Positions 41,761 through 51,227 of a stretch of DNA of 64,000 nucleotides are shown one piece after another. Positions within the stretch are counted from its first letter, which is position 1, and each line of letters begins with the position of its first letter. The stretch spans positions 120,894-184,893 of the forward strand of contig CABJBK010000007.1 of assembly GCA_902363825.1 (NCBI GenBank). Direction: 5' to 3'. The translations under genes and the position numbers were made by a program. The notes beneath the pieces were generated by a model. That model saw nothing but the letters and a program-made list of their open reading frames with translations, did no database searches and was not told the DNA's origin. This DNA comes from Lachnospiraceae bacterium. Lineage in GTDB: Bacteria > Bacillota > Clostridia > Lachnospirales > Lachnospiraceae.

Positions 41761-42009
41761 CTTTCGTTTTTTGAAATAAAAGCATAGATTTCTGAAATGT
41801 TGATTAGAATATAGATGGCAAGGATGCCCAGATTTTCTAAAGAAATATGCTTTGGATATATTTTAACACAGGCACGCGGCCGCCCGCAAGCACCTCCGCA
41901 ACTTTTTATTTCTATGTACGATCCGATTTTCCTGAAACCTGTTTCTTCTCTTTTTTGATCCCGAGCACGCACCAGTTCAACAGCGGAATCCTTGAAATGA
42001 TCTCGGGAG

Positions 42010-43975
42010 TTTGACAGTTGAATATTTAAAAAAGTTATCGCAGGTCGCATAAAACCTGCATTTTTTATGTCAATTTTTTCGTTTTACTATGTACTTGTTT
42101 GTAATAGTGTGGTATACTTAAAAGAAAAAGGATTTTGTGTTATGTATATTGCAGTCACAGGTAGTAAAAACAATAAAGATGTTTACATTTATCAGTCATT
42201 CCGAAAAGAAGACGGGAAATCATCTTCTCGTATCTATAAAAAGCTCGGAAAATACAACTCTTTGTTGGAACAGTTCAATGGTGATGATGAAAAACTTATG
42301 GCCTGGGCTAAAAGCGAAGCCGCCAAAGAAACCGAACTCTACAATGAGCGCACTGGGAAAGTTACGGTTGAATTCTCGCAGGCTGCAACGAGGCACATTC
42401 CTTTCATGCCGGTTATCTGTTCCTTCAACAACTATGCACAGAACTCCGTCTTGATAACATCTGCCGTGTGATGAAGGGACGCCATAAATTTAAGTATGAT
42501 CTTCATGCGATTCTTACTGATCTCGTTTACGCAAGGGTTCTCTCTCCTTCAAGCAAGCTCAGCAGCTATAACTTTTGTAAAACTCTGCTCGAACCACCAA
42601 AGTATGAGATTCAGGATGTTTACAGGGCTTTGTCTGTCATCGCAGAAGAATCCGATTTTATCCAAAGTGAACTATACAAAAATTCAAACTTCATCCATCC
42701 AAGAAATCAGAAGATACTTTACTATGACTGTACGAATTATTACTTTGAGATTGAGGAAGAAAGCGGCTTGAAGCACTATGGAAAAAGCAAAGAAAACCGT
42801 CCAAACCCGATTGTCGGTATGGGGCTGTTTATGGATGCCGACGGCATTCCACTTGCATTTGATATTTTTCCGGGTAATCAAAACGAGCAGACAACACTCA
42901 AGCCATTGGAGAAGAAAATCATAAAAGATTTTAATTGTAGTGAATTTATTTTCTGTTCGGATGCCGGTCTTGGAAGTGCCAATAACTGGGCGTTTAACAG
43001 CATCGGAAATCGGGTTTATGTCATCACGCATTCCCTTAAAAAGATGAAACAAGAAGACCGTGATATTGCCCTGAATCCAACGCAGTTCAGAAAAGTTGGT
43101 TCGGCAGATTTTATAGATATCAGGACTTTAGACGAAACCGATGAAGACGTTTTTCACTCCATTTACTACAAAGAAGTTCCTGTTGTTACCGGAGATCTGG
43201 ATGAGACTCTAATCGTTACATACTCTCCGAAATATAAAGCTTATCAGCAAAGAATCCGGTCACGCCAAATTGAGCGCGCAGAGAGGATTATCAGTTCTCC
43301 TTGCAAAAAGAGAAAGGGGAAAAATCAAAATGATCCTATGCGCTTTGCAAAAAATACTGCCGTAACAAACGATGGTGAGATTGCAGAAAAGAAAGTATAT
43401 GAAATTGACGTGGAACAGATAGCCAAAGAAGAACTTTACGATGGCTTCTACACAGTAATGACAAATCTTGAGGGAAATATCGAGGAAATCATAAAGATTA
43501 ACAAGCAGCGCTGGGAAATCGAGGAGAACTTCAGAATCATGAAAACTGAATTCGAAGCCAGACCTGTGTATGTCAGAAGAGATGACCGGATTAAGGCACA
43601 TTTCATAACCTGCTATATCAGCCTTCTTCTCTACCGCCTGTTAGAGAAAAAAATAGGAAACAGCTATACAACAGAGCAGCTCATCGAGACTTTACGCTCC
43701 ATGAAAATGACTCTGTTAAATACCGCTAATGGCTACGTTCCGTCCTACACCCGAACGGAAATAACAGATTCATTACACAAAACTTTTGGTTTTCGGACAG
43801 ACTATGAATTCATCAAAAAATCTACGATGCGAAGCATCATCAAGCAGACAAAAGAAATAAATTTACCATAGTGTAAAAATATAGCACAATAGCACATATC
43901 GCTACGAAACAAAAAACGGCTGCAAGCATTGATTTTACAGGCTTTACAACCGTTTTTTGTTTTCCAACTGTCAAA
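42010..43975 (+). mobile_element. IS1634-type insertion sequence, inactivated
   Basis: The element is bounded by matching inverted ends: TTTGACAGTTG at 42010-42020 and CAACTGTCAAA at 43965-43975. Just inside each end is a hairpin followed by T's (GCAGGT/ACCTGC at 42040-42059; AAAACGG/CCGTTTT at about 43913-43958), which would block transcription entering or leaving. The single transposase gene is frameshifted. I found no convincing target-site duplication (flanks TCGGGAG and GACGGGA share only CGGGA, out of register), so the copy is old or rearranged. Confidence 0.7.
42141..43871 (+). pseudogene. IS1634 family transposase, split by a frameshift
   Basis: The first part starts at ATG 42141 (MYIAVTGSKNNKDVYIYQSF) and is in frame to TRHIPF. 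A -1 change near 42402-42405 (a CTTTC run) moves the conserved sequence into the next frame, which continues AGYLFLQQLCTELRLDNICR and on through KFKYDLHAILTDL to the stop at 43871. The second part holds the DDE-transposase features YYDCTNYYFEIE, FPGNQNEQTTLK, FCSDAGLGS and the C-terminal KQRWEIEENFRIMK (acidic residue). A one-base deletion best explains it, since relatives have one continuous frame of about 560-580 residues; programmed -1 slippage is possible. Confidence 0.8.
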
Positions 43976-44606
43976 GACGGGATATTATGATCAGCATTAT
44001 GATTGCGAAGGAATTTTTAAAGGATCATCTGTTTTCGGAATTTTCCAAAGACAGCATCCTTTCCACTTTTTTATCAATGCCATCAATGAACAGACAGACC
44101 ACCTCCACCACCTGCTGTTCCACTCAGAAAACAACCGCAGAATCCAACTGTTCTTTCAGGAATTTTTCTGCGAATGCTTTGATCCATCGATCAATTCCAG
44201 AGACATCCTCTATCATCTGTTCTATGTCATCATGGCAGAGCTTATCAATGTGTATGAAAATGACCTTACAACTGAACAGGATTCCGTCACGCACACACCA
44301 GTTGCTTCAATTATCCGCTATATCGAAAGTAATTATAAAACCTGCACGCAGAAATCAGTCGCTGACTTTTTCCACATCAGCCCAAACTATGTGTCCCTGC
44401 TTTTAAAAAGACATATCGGCATGAACTATATTCAGTTGGTGCAGGAAAAACGCCTGAGTGTAGCCGCTAATCTGCTCCAAGACACCAGCTTACCCATATC
44501 CATGATTGCAAACGAATCCGGATATGAGAATGTAACTTTTTTCTATAAAAAATTTCACCAAAAATACGGATGTTCTCCAAAAGAATTTCAAGATTTTAAA
44601 AAATGA
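43976..44606 (+). pseudogene. 5'-truncated AraC family regulator
   Basis: The frame running out of the IS right end encodes the later part of an AraC-type sensor domain (YYDQHYDCEGIFKGSSVF, INEQTDHLHHLLFHSENN). A complete AraC DNA-binding domain follows: VADFFHISPNYVSLLLKRHIGMNYIQL and ISMIANESGYENVTFFYKKFHQKYGCSPKEF. The first 60-80 residues of a normal AraC protein are missing, cut at the IS. The lost part is not found left of the IS, so there was a deletion or rearrangement. It lies next to the rhamnose genes and may once have regulated them. Confidence 0.7.
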
Positions 44607-44638
44607 CTCAGGCACCCAGAAATACTCTGAGTGCCTGA
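44596..44638 (-). terminator. Intrinsic terminator after fucO
   Basis: On the minus strand TCAGGCAC pairs with GTGCCTGA (44631-44638 with 44608-44615), with an inner AGA/TCT pairing, followed by GTCATTTTTT. It closes the rhaB-rhaA-rhaD-fucO unit. Confidence 0.65.
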
Positions 44639-44671
44639 ATGGTTGATGAATAGAAATACCTAATATAAGAA

Positions 44672-45820
44672 TTATAAAAGAGATTCGTATAATTTTGTGA
44701 TCTCTTCTACACTTGTTTCCCTCGGATTGCCAGGTCTGCATGCGTCATCGTATGCGGACTGGGCAAGGAATGAAATGTCTTCTTTCTTTACGATATCTTT
44801 TAAATCTGCCGGAATTCCAACGTCCTGTGACAGCTTCTTTACGGCATCAATCGCTGCCTGTCTATACTCTTCCTGTGACATATCGTCCACGCCTTCTACT
44901 CCCATAGCGCGTGCGATCTCACGATATTTTTCTCCTGATACCGATGCATTATATTCCATTCCGGTTGGCAGAAGGATCGCATTTGCCACACCATGCGGCG
45001 TATCGTATAATGCACCAAGTGGATGTGCCATAGAATGAACAATTCCAAGACCAACATTCGAAAATCCCATACCTGCCACATATTCACCGAGTGCCATATC
45101 CGCTCTGCCTTCCGGTTTATTCTCCACTGCCGCACGAAGAGAACGGGAAATGATCTCGATCGCCTTCAAATGAAACATATCAGACAGTTCCCAGGCTCCT
45201 GCAGTAATATATCCCTCAATCGCATGTGTCAGAGCATCCATTCCGGTTGCCGCAGTAAGGCCTTTCGGCATAGTTGACATCATATCCGGATCAACAAATG
45301 CGACCACCGGAATATCTTTCGGATCGACACACACCATTTTCCGATTCTTCCGAGCATCCGTAATGACATAATTGATCGTTACCTCTGCTGCTGTTCCGGC
45401 TGTTGTCGGCACTGCAAAAATCGGAACGGATTTATTTTTTGTCGGTGCAACGCCTTCTAAGCTTACAACATCCTCAAACTCCGGATTGGCGATAATGATA
45501 CCGATCGCTTTTGCAGTGTCCATTGAAGATCCGCCGCCAATTGCCACAATATAATCTGCTTTGGACTGTTTAAATGCCGCTACACCCGTCTTAACATTTT
45601 CCACTGTCGGATTCGGTTTGATATTAGAATACAGATCATAAGCAATCCCTGCCTTTTCCAATACATCCAGTACCTTTTTTGTTACTCCGAACTTAACCAG
45701 ATCCGGATCTGAACATACAAATGCCTTTTTATATCCTCTTCCTGTTGATTCTGCCCCGATCTCTTCTATTGCTCCTGCTCCATGATAAGAAATCTCGTTT
45801 AATACAAATCTGTTTGCCAT
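44672..45820 (-). CDS. fucO: Lactaldehyde reductase (iron-dependent alcohol dehydrogenase)
   Basis: This 382-residue group III alcohol dehydrogenase matches FucO: MANRFVLNEISYHGAGA, IGGGSSMDTAKAIG, VPTTAGTAAEVT, TGMDALTHAIEGY and the metal-binding GIVHSMAHPLGALYDTPHG. It reduces L-lactaldehyde, made by RhaD, to 1,2-propanediol with NADH. It is the last gene of the rhamnose operon, 44 bases after rhaD, with AGGAGG before ATG 45820. No propanediol-utilisation genes are in the window, so propanediol is probably excreted or used from another locus. Confidence 0.92.
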   Translation of the reverse strand: MANRFVLNEISYHGAGAIEEIGAESTGRGYKKAFVCSDPDLVKFGVTKKVLDVLEKAGIAYDLYSNIKPNPTVENVKTGVAAFKQSKADYIVAIGGGSSMDTAKAIGIIIANPEFEDVVSLEGVAPTKNKSVPIFAVPTTAGTAAEVTINYVITDARKNRKMVCVDPKDIPVVAFVDPDMMSTMPKGLTAATGMDALTHAIEGYITAGAWELSDMFHLKAIEIISRSLRAAVENKPEGRADMALGEYVAGMGFSNVGLGIVHSMAHPLGALYDTPHGVANAILLPTGMEYNASVSGEKYREIARAMGVEGVDDMSQEEYRQAAIDAVKKLSQDVGIPADLKDIVKKEDISFLAQSAYDDACRPGNPRETSVEEITKLYESLL

Positions 45821-45864
45821 AGTTTTTTTCCTCCTGACTATGTATTTTTATTACTGTTTCTTAA

Positions 45865-46686
45865 TTATTTGTCATATAAGAATTTTTCCGGCAGAGTGAC
45901 TCCGAAATCCCTTGCAAGCTGACGGAAATTATCCGGCGTGATCGTCTGTAATTTATCCGGTCTCATAGAGAGCATTTTTACAAGAATCTCCGCCGATTTT
46001 TCTGCTGTATGCATCAGACCAAACGTCAGATCAAAATCCTCACCTGCCGCAAACATACCATGATGCGCCCAGATTGCAAGATCATATTTTTTCATCAGTT
46101 CACTGGTTGCAACTGCGATCTCTCTGCCGCCCGGAACCATCCACGGCACAACACCGATCCCGTCCGGAAATACAACAGGACACTCGGTCGCCATCTCCCA
46201 GAGTTCTCTGGTAAAAACCTCATCTTCTAACGGAAGCACAAAGGTCAGTGCGATAATGTTTGTCGTATGCGCATGATATACCACACGGTAATTCGGATTT
46301 TTTAACTTCTTTACCTCCAGATTCATCAGATGACTCGGAAGTTCTGAAGTCGGTCTTCCTCCATTTACAAGTCCCCAGACAATTCGGTAATTTTCTCCCT
46401 TATCGTCCAGTTTGATCATGCAGATGGAATCCTCCGGCTTTAAGATCACATTTCGGAAATATTTTCCACTTCCGGTCACCAGAAAATATTCTCCCGCCAG
46501 ATTTGGAACAGATGTTCCGATCGGCTGCCATTCGTTTATGGAAAAATTTTCTTTTACCAGCTCCACTTCTTCCGGTTTCACACGATAAGACAGGTTTCCG
46601 CCGTTTCTTTCATGCCATCCCTGTTCCCATCCGTCATTTGCCATACGGATAAATCCCTGTACAAATTCTGCATCTAAAAATTTCAT
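45865..46686 (-). CDS. rhaD: Rhamnulose-1-phosphate aldolase
   Basis: This 273-residue class II aldolase splits L-rhamnulose-1-phosphate to dihydroxyacetone phosphate and L-lactaldehyde. Zinc-binding residues appear in YHAHTTNIIAL (HAH) and WAHHGMFAAG, with the RNGGNLSYR and TGSGKYFRN segments typical of RhaD. Start ATG 46686 follows AGAGGAA; the longer frame to 46719 has no conserved sequence. It lies between rhaA and fucO. Confidence 0.93.
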   Translation of the reverse strand: MKFLDAEFVQGFIRMANDGWEQGWHERNGGNLSYRVKPEEVELVKENFSINEWQPIGTSVPNLAGEYFLVTGSGKYFRNVILKPEDSICMIKLDDKGENYRIVWGLVNGGRPTSELPSHLMNLEVKKLKNPNYRVVYHAHTTNIIALTFVLPLEDEVFTRELWEMATECPVVFPDGIGVVPWMVPGGREIAVATSELMKKYDLAIWAHHGMFAAGEDFDLTFGLMHTAEKSAEILVKMLSMRPDKLQTITPDNFRQLARDFGVTLPEKFLYDK

Positions 46687-46725
46687 CTCTTGTTTTCCTC
46701 TCTCTCTGATTTTGTCCATATCATG

Positions 46726-47976
46726 CTAAATTCGCTTTTTTAATACTTCATTTTCATACTTTTCAATCTCATCAAAGAAATGCAGATCGTCCGCAACACC
46801 TTCTCTGCGGCAGTATTCCTCCCAGATCTCTCCGATTGGAAGCATCTTTACTGCTTCATTCATAACCATAAGTTTGCTCATCTGGTTTGTATCCTGAAGT
46901 TCTTTCAACATTTCGTTTGGTGTGCAGAGTGCCATAAGAAGTGCCTTCTGCCAGCTTCTGAATCCCGTTGCAAGTGCAGAAATACGGTTAATGCTCGCAT
47001 CAAAATAATCGAGAGCCATATAAACACGGTCAAACGCATCGTTTCTTACAATCTCCTTTGCCATCTCCTTCGTCTCATCATCTAAGATCAGGACATGGTC
47101 GGAATCCCAGCGCACACCTCTTGTAATGTGAAGCGCAAATTCTGGATAGAAACAGAGCATTGCCGGGATCTTATCGGACACATATTCCATCGGATGATAA
47201 TGTCCGTTGTCCATCAGCGGCATACAGCCGTCATGAAGTGCCGCAAAGCTCAGCGTAAATTCCGCTGATCCCACCGTATAGGATTCCACACCGATTCCGA
47301 ACACCTTAGACTCCACGCATGGTTTTACAAGATTTTTATCATACGGCTCGGATAAAATCTGTTCGATGGAATCCTTATAACGCATACGCGGTCCCATACG
47401 ATCCGCCGGAACATCCTTAAATCCGTCTCCCGTCCAGATATTCATAACACATGGCATTCCCGTCTCTTTTGCAAAATACTCGGAAATGCGAATACATGCT
47501 TTTCCATGATCAATCCAGAATTTTCTGGTCTCCTCATCCGGACTGGATAAAGTCAGACCGTTTTTTACCTTTTCATGTGAGAAAAATGTCGGATTAAAAT
47601 CAATACCCATGTGATGCTTTTTCGCAAATTCCACCCACTTTGCAAAATGCTTCGGCTCTAAGGCATTCCGGTCTGCAAATTCACCCGGCTCAAAAATCGC
47701 ATAAGATGCATGGATATTTAATTTCGCTGTTCCAGGCATAAGTTTCATGGCTTCTTCCATATCTGTCATAAGCTGTTCCGGCGTTTTTGCGCGTCCTGGA
47801 TAATTGCCCGTTGTCTGGATTCCGCCGGTCAGTCCGCCGTCATTATCAAATCCAATCACATCGTCCAACTGCCAGCAATGCAGAGAAACCGGAACGTTTT
47901 TTAAAGTTTCCATTGCTTTTTCTACATCAACGCCAAGTGCTTTATATTTTTCTTTTGCTGCTTCGTATCCTGTCAT
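46726..47976 (-). CDS. rhaA: L-rhamnose isomerase
   Basis: This 416-residue isomerase converts L-rhamnose to L-rhamnulose. Motifs SLHCWQLDDVIGFD, GGLTGGIQTTGNYPGRA, LNIHASYAI, GIDFNPTFFSH, MNIWTGDG and LMDNGHYHPMEYVSDK are those of RhaA, including the metal-binding Asp and His residues. Start ATG 47976 after AAGGAGA. It follows rhaB by 18 bases. Confidence 0.95.
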   Translation of the reverse strand: MTGYEAAKEKYKALGVDVEKAMETLKNVPVSLHCWQLDDVIGFDNDGGLTGGIQTTGNYPGRAKTPEQLMTDMEEAMKLMPGTAKLNIHASYAIFEPGEFADRNALEPKHFAKWVEFAKKHHMGIDFNPTFFSHEKVKNGLTLSSPDEETRKFWIDHGKACIRISEYFAKETGMPCVMNIWTGDGFKDVPADRMGPRMRYKDSIEQILSEPYDKNLVKPCVESKVFGIGVESYTVGSAEFTLSFAALHDGCMPLMDNGHYHPMEYVSDKIPAMLCFYPEFALHITRGVRWDSDHVLILDDETKEMAKEIVRNDAFDRVYMALDYFDASINRISALATGFRSWQKALLMALCTPNEMLKELQDTNQMSKLMVMNEAVKMLPIGEIWEEYCRREGVADDLHFFDEIEKYENEVLKKRI

Positions 47977-47994
47977 AGTTCTTCTCCTTCTCTC

Positions 47995-49392
47995 TTAAAA
48001 TTCATGGATTTCAAATGATTCAAAAATACACTGTCTTGCTTCTTTTAAATCTTTTAACGCTCCCGCCGCGATCATCTGTGTAGCGATGTTGCCGACTGCC
48101 GTAGCTTCCGTCGGTCCCGCATATATTTTTTTGCCGGTCGATTTTGCAGTAAGTTCATTTAAATACCGTGCATTTGCGCCTCCGCCCACAATGTGGATCT
48201 GGCGGTACTCTCTTCCTGTCAGTGCCTCGATCTCCTTGACCGTAGCCGCATAACACTCCGCAAGGCTGTTGTAGATGACTGCCGCCACCTCCGCGATCGT
48301 TTCCGGTATCTGCTGCGTGGATTCCCTGCACGCCTTTTTTACTTCCTCCATCATATTTCCCGGTGCTAAAAATCTCGCATCATTTGCATCTACAATGGAA
48401 GAAATATCCTCCTTTGACGCAAGTTCACAGATTTCTCCAAAACTCATGTCCGGTGCGATCTCTTTGCGTACCGACTGGATCATCCAGAGTCCCATGATAT
48501 TTTTCAGATAGCGGAACCGATAATCATATCCACCCTCATTTGTCAGATTACACTGTCTGCTCTCTTTCCTGCAGTCTGCCTGCATCAGTTCGGTTCCCAT
48601 AAGTGACCATGTTCCGGAACTAATATAAAGTGCATGATCCTCCTGTGTCGGAACTGCAACGACCGCAGAGGCGGTGTCGTGTGTCGGCGGAAGAACCACT
48701 TTACAGTTAAATCCAACCTTTTCTCTAATTTTCTCTGTAAGTTCACCCACTTCATAACCCGGACTTTTGATCTTTTCAAAAATTTCTTCCGGATAGCCAA
48801 GTTTCTCAATCAACTCCCGGTCCCAATCCTTCGTCTTCGGATCTACAAGCTGTGTCGTTGTCGCATTCGTATATTCCTGTACCTTTTTTCCGGTCAGAAG
48901 AAAATGAAAATAATCCGGAATCATCAGCATAGTTTTCGCTTTTTTTAACTGTTGGGGCGTTTGTTCCTTTACCGCCATCAACTGATAGATCGTATTAAAA
49001 ATCTGTTTTTGTATTCCGGTTTTCTGATAGAGCATTTCTTCCGGAATGTGTTCATAAACTTTCTCGTCCATCCCCGCAGTTCTTCCATCACGATACGCAA
49101 CTGCGTCCCCGATCCTTTTATCTTTGGCATCCAGCAAAACAAAATCCACTGCCCAGGTGTCGATTCCCATGCTGTATGGGATCTTTCCTGCCAAAGCACA
49201 TTTTTTCATCCCGGCAAGGATTTCTTTGAACAACTGATCAACATCCCAGATCTTATGTCCGTCCTTTTCTGTCATCCCATTCGGGAAACGGTAGATCTCC
49301 TCTAACACCATCTTTCCGTCCTCCAGATGGGAAAGCATATGGCGGCCGCTGGAAGCCCCGATATCGACTGCCAGATAATATTTCCTATCCAT
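47995..49392 (-). CDS. rhaB: Rhamnulokinase
   Basis: This 465-residue FGGY kinase phosphorylates L-rhamnulose at C1. N-terminal YLAVDIGASSGRHML, GIDTWAVDFVLLD, PDYFHFLLTG, TQLVDPKTKDWD, PTHDTASAV and HIVGGGANARYLN are RhaB signatures. It is the first gene of the rhaB-rhaA-rhaD-fucO unit. ATG 49392 follows AAGGAGA. The 61-base palindrome at 49431-49491 lies directly upstream, with too little room for a standard promoter outside it; regulation by an AraC-type activator bound there is likely. Confidence 0.95.
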   Translation of the reverse strand: MDRKYYLAVDIGASSGRHMLSHLEDGKMVLEEIYRFPNGMTEKDGHKIWDVDQLFKEILAGMKKCALAGKIPYSMGIDTWAVDFVLLDAKDKRIGDAVAYRDGRTAGMDEKVYEHIPEEMLYQKTGIQKQIFNTIYQLMAVKEQTPQQLKKAKTMLMIPDYFHFLLTGKKVQEYTNATTTQLVDPKTKDWDRELIEKLGYPEEIFEKIKSPGYEVGELTEKIREKVGFNCKVVLPPTHDTASAVVAVPTQEDHALYISSGTWSLMGTELMQADCRKESRQCNLTNEGGYDYRFRYLKNIMGLWMIQSVRKEIAPDMSFGEICELASKEDISSIVDANDARFLAPGNMMEEVKKACRESTQQIPETIAEVAAVIYNSLAECYAATVKEIEALTGREYRQIHIVGGGANARYLNELTAKSTGKKIYAGPTEATAVGNIATQMIAAGALKDLKEARQCIFESFEIHEF

Positions 49393-49430
49393 GTTCGGCT
49401 CTCCTTTATCTCCTGTTGATGAGCTAAGAA

Positions 49431-49491
49431 TAACAAAAATAAGGACAGTTTTTTAGGCTCTGATTAGACCAAAAAACTGTCCTTATTTTCT
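49431..49491. repeat. Palindromic repeat copy A, before rhaB
   Basis: This 61-base element is 60/61 identical to copy B at 62714-62774. It contains perfect 19-base arms (AAAATAAGGACAGTTTTTT and its complement) around a 16-base centre. It ends 38 bases before the rhaB start codon and overlaps the stop codon of the MCP gene. With its T-rich flanks it could terminate the MCP transcript. The arm length and 16-base spacing also resemble the two 17-base half-sites used by RhaS/RhaR-type AraC activators. A -10-like TATTCT lies just downstream on the minus strand. Confidence 0.85.
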
Positions 49492-51223
49492 ATATTTTTT
49501 TAAACCGTTTTAATTCAGACATCAGATTTTCCGACGACTCCATATTTTTTGCCGCCTGTCCGTGGATCACGGTAATCGAACCCGCAAGGCTTGTAACATT
49601 TTCCGTTACCGTACTGACACCGGTTGCATTTTCCCCTACCGCCACGGTGATATTCGTAGTTCCTTCTGTGATCTTTTCCATGGTCTGACGCAGTTGTGCG
49701 ATATTCATATCAAAAATGCCCATAATATGATCCATATGCTCTGCTTTTTCGTAATACATATCCGCCGCACCTTCAAACCCAACATAATCATCGAGCACTC
49801 TTTCCTGCATAAATCCCATCAGATCCTGTGCGTTCTCCATCAGCTTATTCACTGCAGAGATCACAAGCTGACTGATCCCCTGAATATCGTTTGCTGTATT
49901 TTTACTGTTTTCCGCAAGTTGTCGTATCTCATCTGCAACGACTGCAAATCCTTTTCCCACTTCTCCAGCCCGTGCCGCTTCGATTGATGCGTTAAGCGCA
50001 AGTAAATTTGTCTGGCTTGCAATCTCTAAAATATCATTCGTGAGATTGTTGATGTTTTCTATCTTCCGGCTGTCTTCGATCGATGTATGCAAAATCTGCT
50101 GTTTTTCCGACATAATGTCATGGATCTCATCTTTTTTCTTTTCGGTCTCCTCCTTGATCCCGATCGCAAGTGCCTTAATATCAGTCGCCAGCGCAACTCC
50201 TTCTTTCGTCTGGTCATTGACACTGTTTACCGATTTTAAAATATCCTGCGTATTCCCGCTTAGTCCTTCAATGGTAGCGGTTATTTCCTCCATACTGGCA
50301 GTGATCTGCTGCATAACTGCAGCCACACTATTCACATTTTCATCGGAACTGCTGACTTCACGATCCATTTCTTTTAAGGACTGCTCCATCTGTTCCGACT
50401 GCAATTTTACTTTCTGCATGACTACCTGAAGCTGTATGATAAAATTGTTGATTCCTTCTGATAACTGCCCGATCTCATCTTTAGAAACCACATCTATGCG
50501 CTCTGTCAGATCTCCGCGCATCTGATTAATGCCGTCTATTATATCATTTAACTGGGTGCTTGCATGACTTGCCGGATCGCTCACCGTTTTTTTTGCGATT
50601 AGCCAGACTATGACTGCCACCACAGCAAAGATTCCCAACAGCAGAATGGTTACACGCAGATTGATCTGCATCGCACCGCTATACTCCTTCGACGATCTTG
50701 TAATTCCAGCTTCCAGTGCTTTGGTCAGCTCCGTTTCTGCCGACTCTCCCTTCTCTGTTACAAGACTCTGAAATTCGACTCCAAGTGCCGTATTGGCATT
50801 CTCAAAATCTCCCTCATCCACATATTCCTGTATCGCTGTAAACTGCACGATCACTTCTTCCAGAAAATCTGTATATGCACGCATCGCACTTTCTAATTTT
50901 TCATCTTCTATCCCTGATAAATAGGAGTCCACTTTTGTTTCACTTGCATGAATGGTCTCTATCTCCTCTGACAGGGCACTCTCTAGTTGTGCGCGAAGAT
51001 CCGCATTATCATACAGACTAATGATATTTAAATATTTCTGTCCTCTTTCCATACTTTTTTGTATCGTAAAAATCTCGGTCTGTATCGGAATATAATATTC
51101 CGTGATCTTCTCTCCAGCCATTGTCACATTATATTGGGCATAAATTGCAGTTGCTACATTCAGAATAAATATTGCCACAAATATTGTGATCATTACTAAC
51201 ACTTTATTTCTTATTTTTTTCAT
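49490..51223 (-). CDS. Methyl-accepting chemotaxis protein with 4HB-type sensor
   Basis: This 577-residue receptor has transmembrane segment 1 at about 8-30, an extracellular four-helix-bundle type sensor (30-190), transmembrane segment 2 (about 191-213), HAMP (about 215-270) and a signalling domain with [37 protein letters not shown] 51223 after AGGTGAG is preferred; an ATG five codons upstream overlaps the GH78 stop. It is the last gene of the rhamnoside transport/hydrolase operon, so it probably guides the cell toward the same glycosides, perhaps through the binding protein. Confidence 0.88.
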   Translation of the reverse strand: MKKIRNKVLVMITIFVAIFILNVATAIYAQYNVTMAGEKITEYYIPIQTEIFTIQKSMERGQKYLNIISLYDNADLRAQLESALSEEIETIHASETKVDSYLSGIEDEKLESAMRAYTDFLEEVIVQFTAIQEYVDEGDFENANTALGVEFQSLVTEKGESAETELTKALEAGITRSSKEYSGAMQINLRVTILLLGIFAVVAVIVWLIAKKTVSDPASHASTQLNDIIDGINQMRGDLTERIDVVSKDEIGQLSEGINNFIIQLQVVMQKVKLQSEQMEQSLKEMDREVSSSDENVNSVAAVMQQITASMEEITATIEGLSGNTQDILKSVNSVNDQTKEGVALATDIKALAIGIKEETEKKKDEIHDIMSEKQQILHTSIEDSRKIENINNLTNDILEIASQTNLLALNASIEAARAGEVGKGFAVVADEIRQLAENSKNTANDIQGISQLVISAVNKLMENAQDLMGFMQERVLDDYVGFEGAADMYYEKAEHMDHIMGIFDMNIAQLRQTMEKITEGTTNITVAVGENATGVSTVTENVTSLAGSITVIHGQAAKNMESSENLMSELKRFKKI

Positions 51224-51227
51224 GTTC

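Noticed and set aside
42001..43985. Target-site duplication of the IS
   Set aside because: The flanks share only CGGGA out of register, so no duplication can be claimed.
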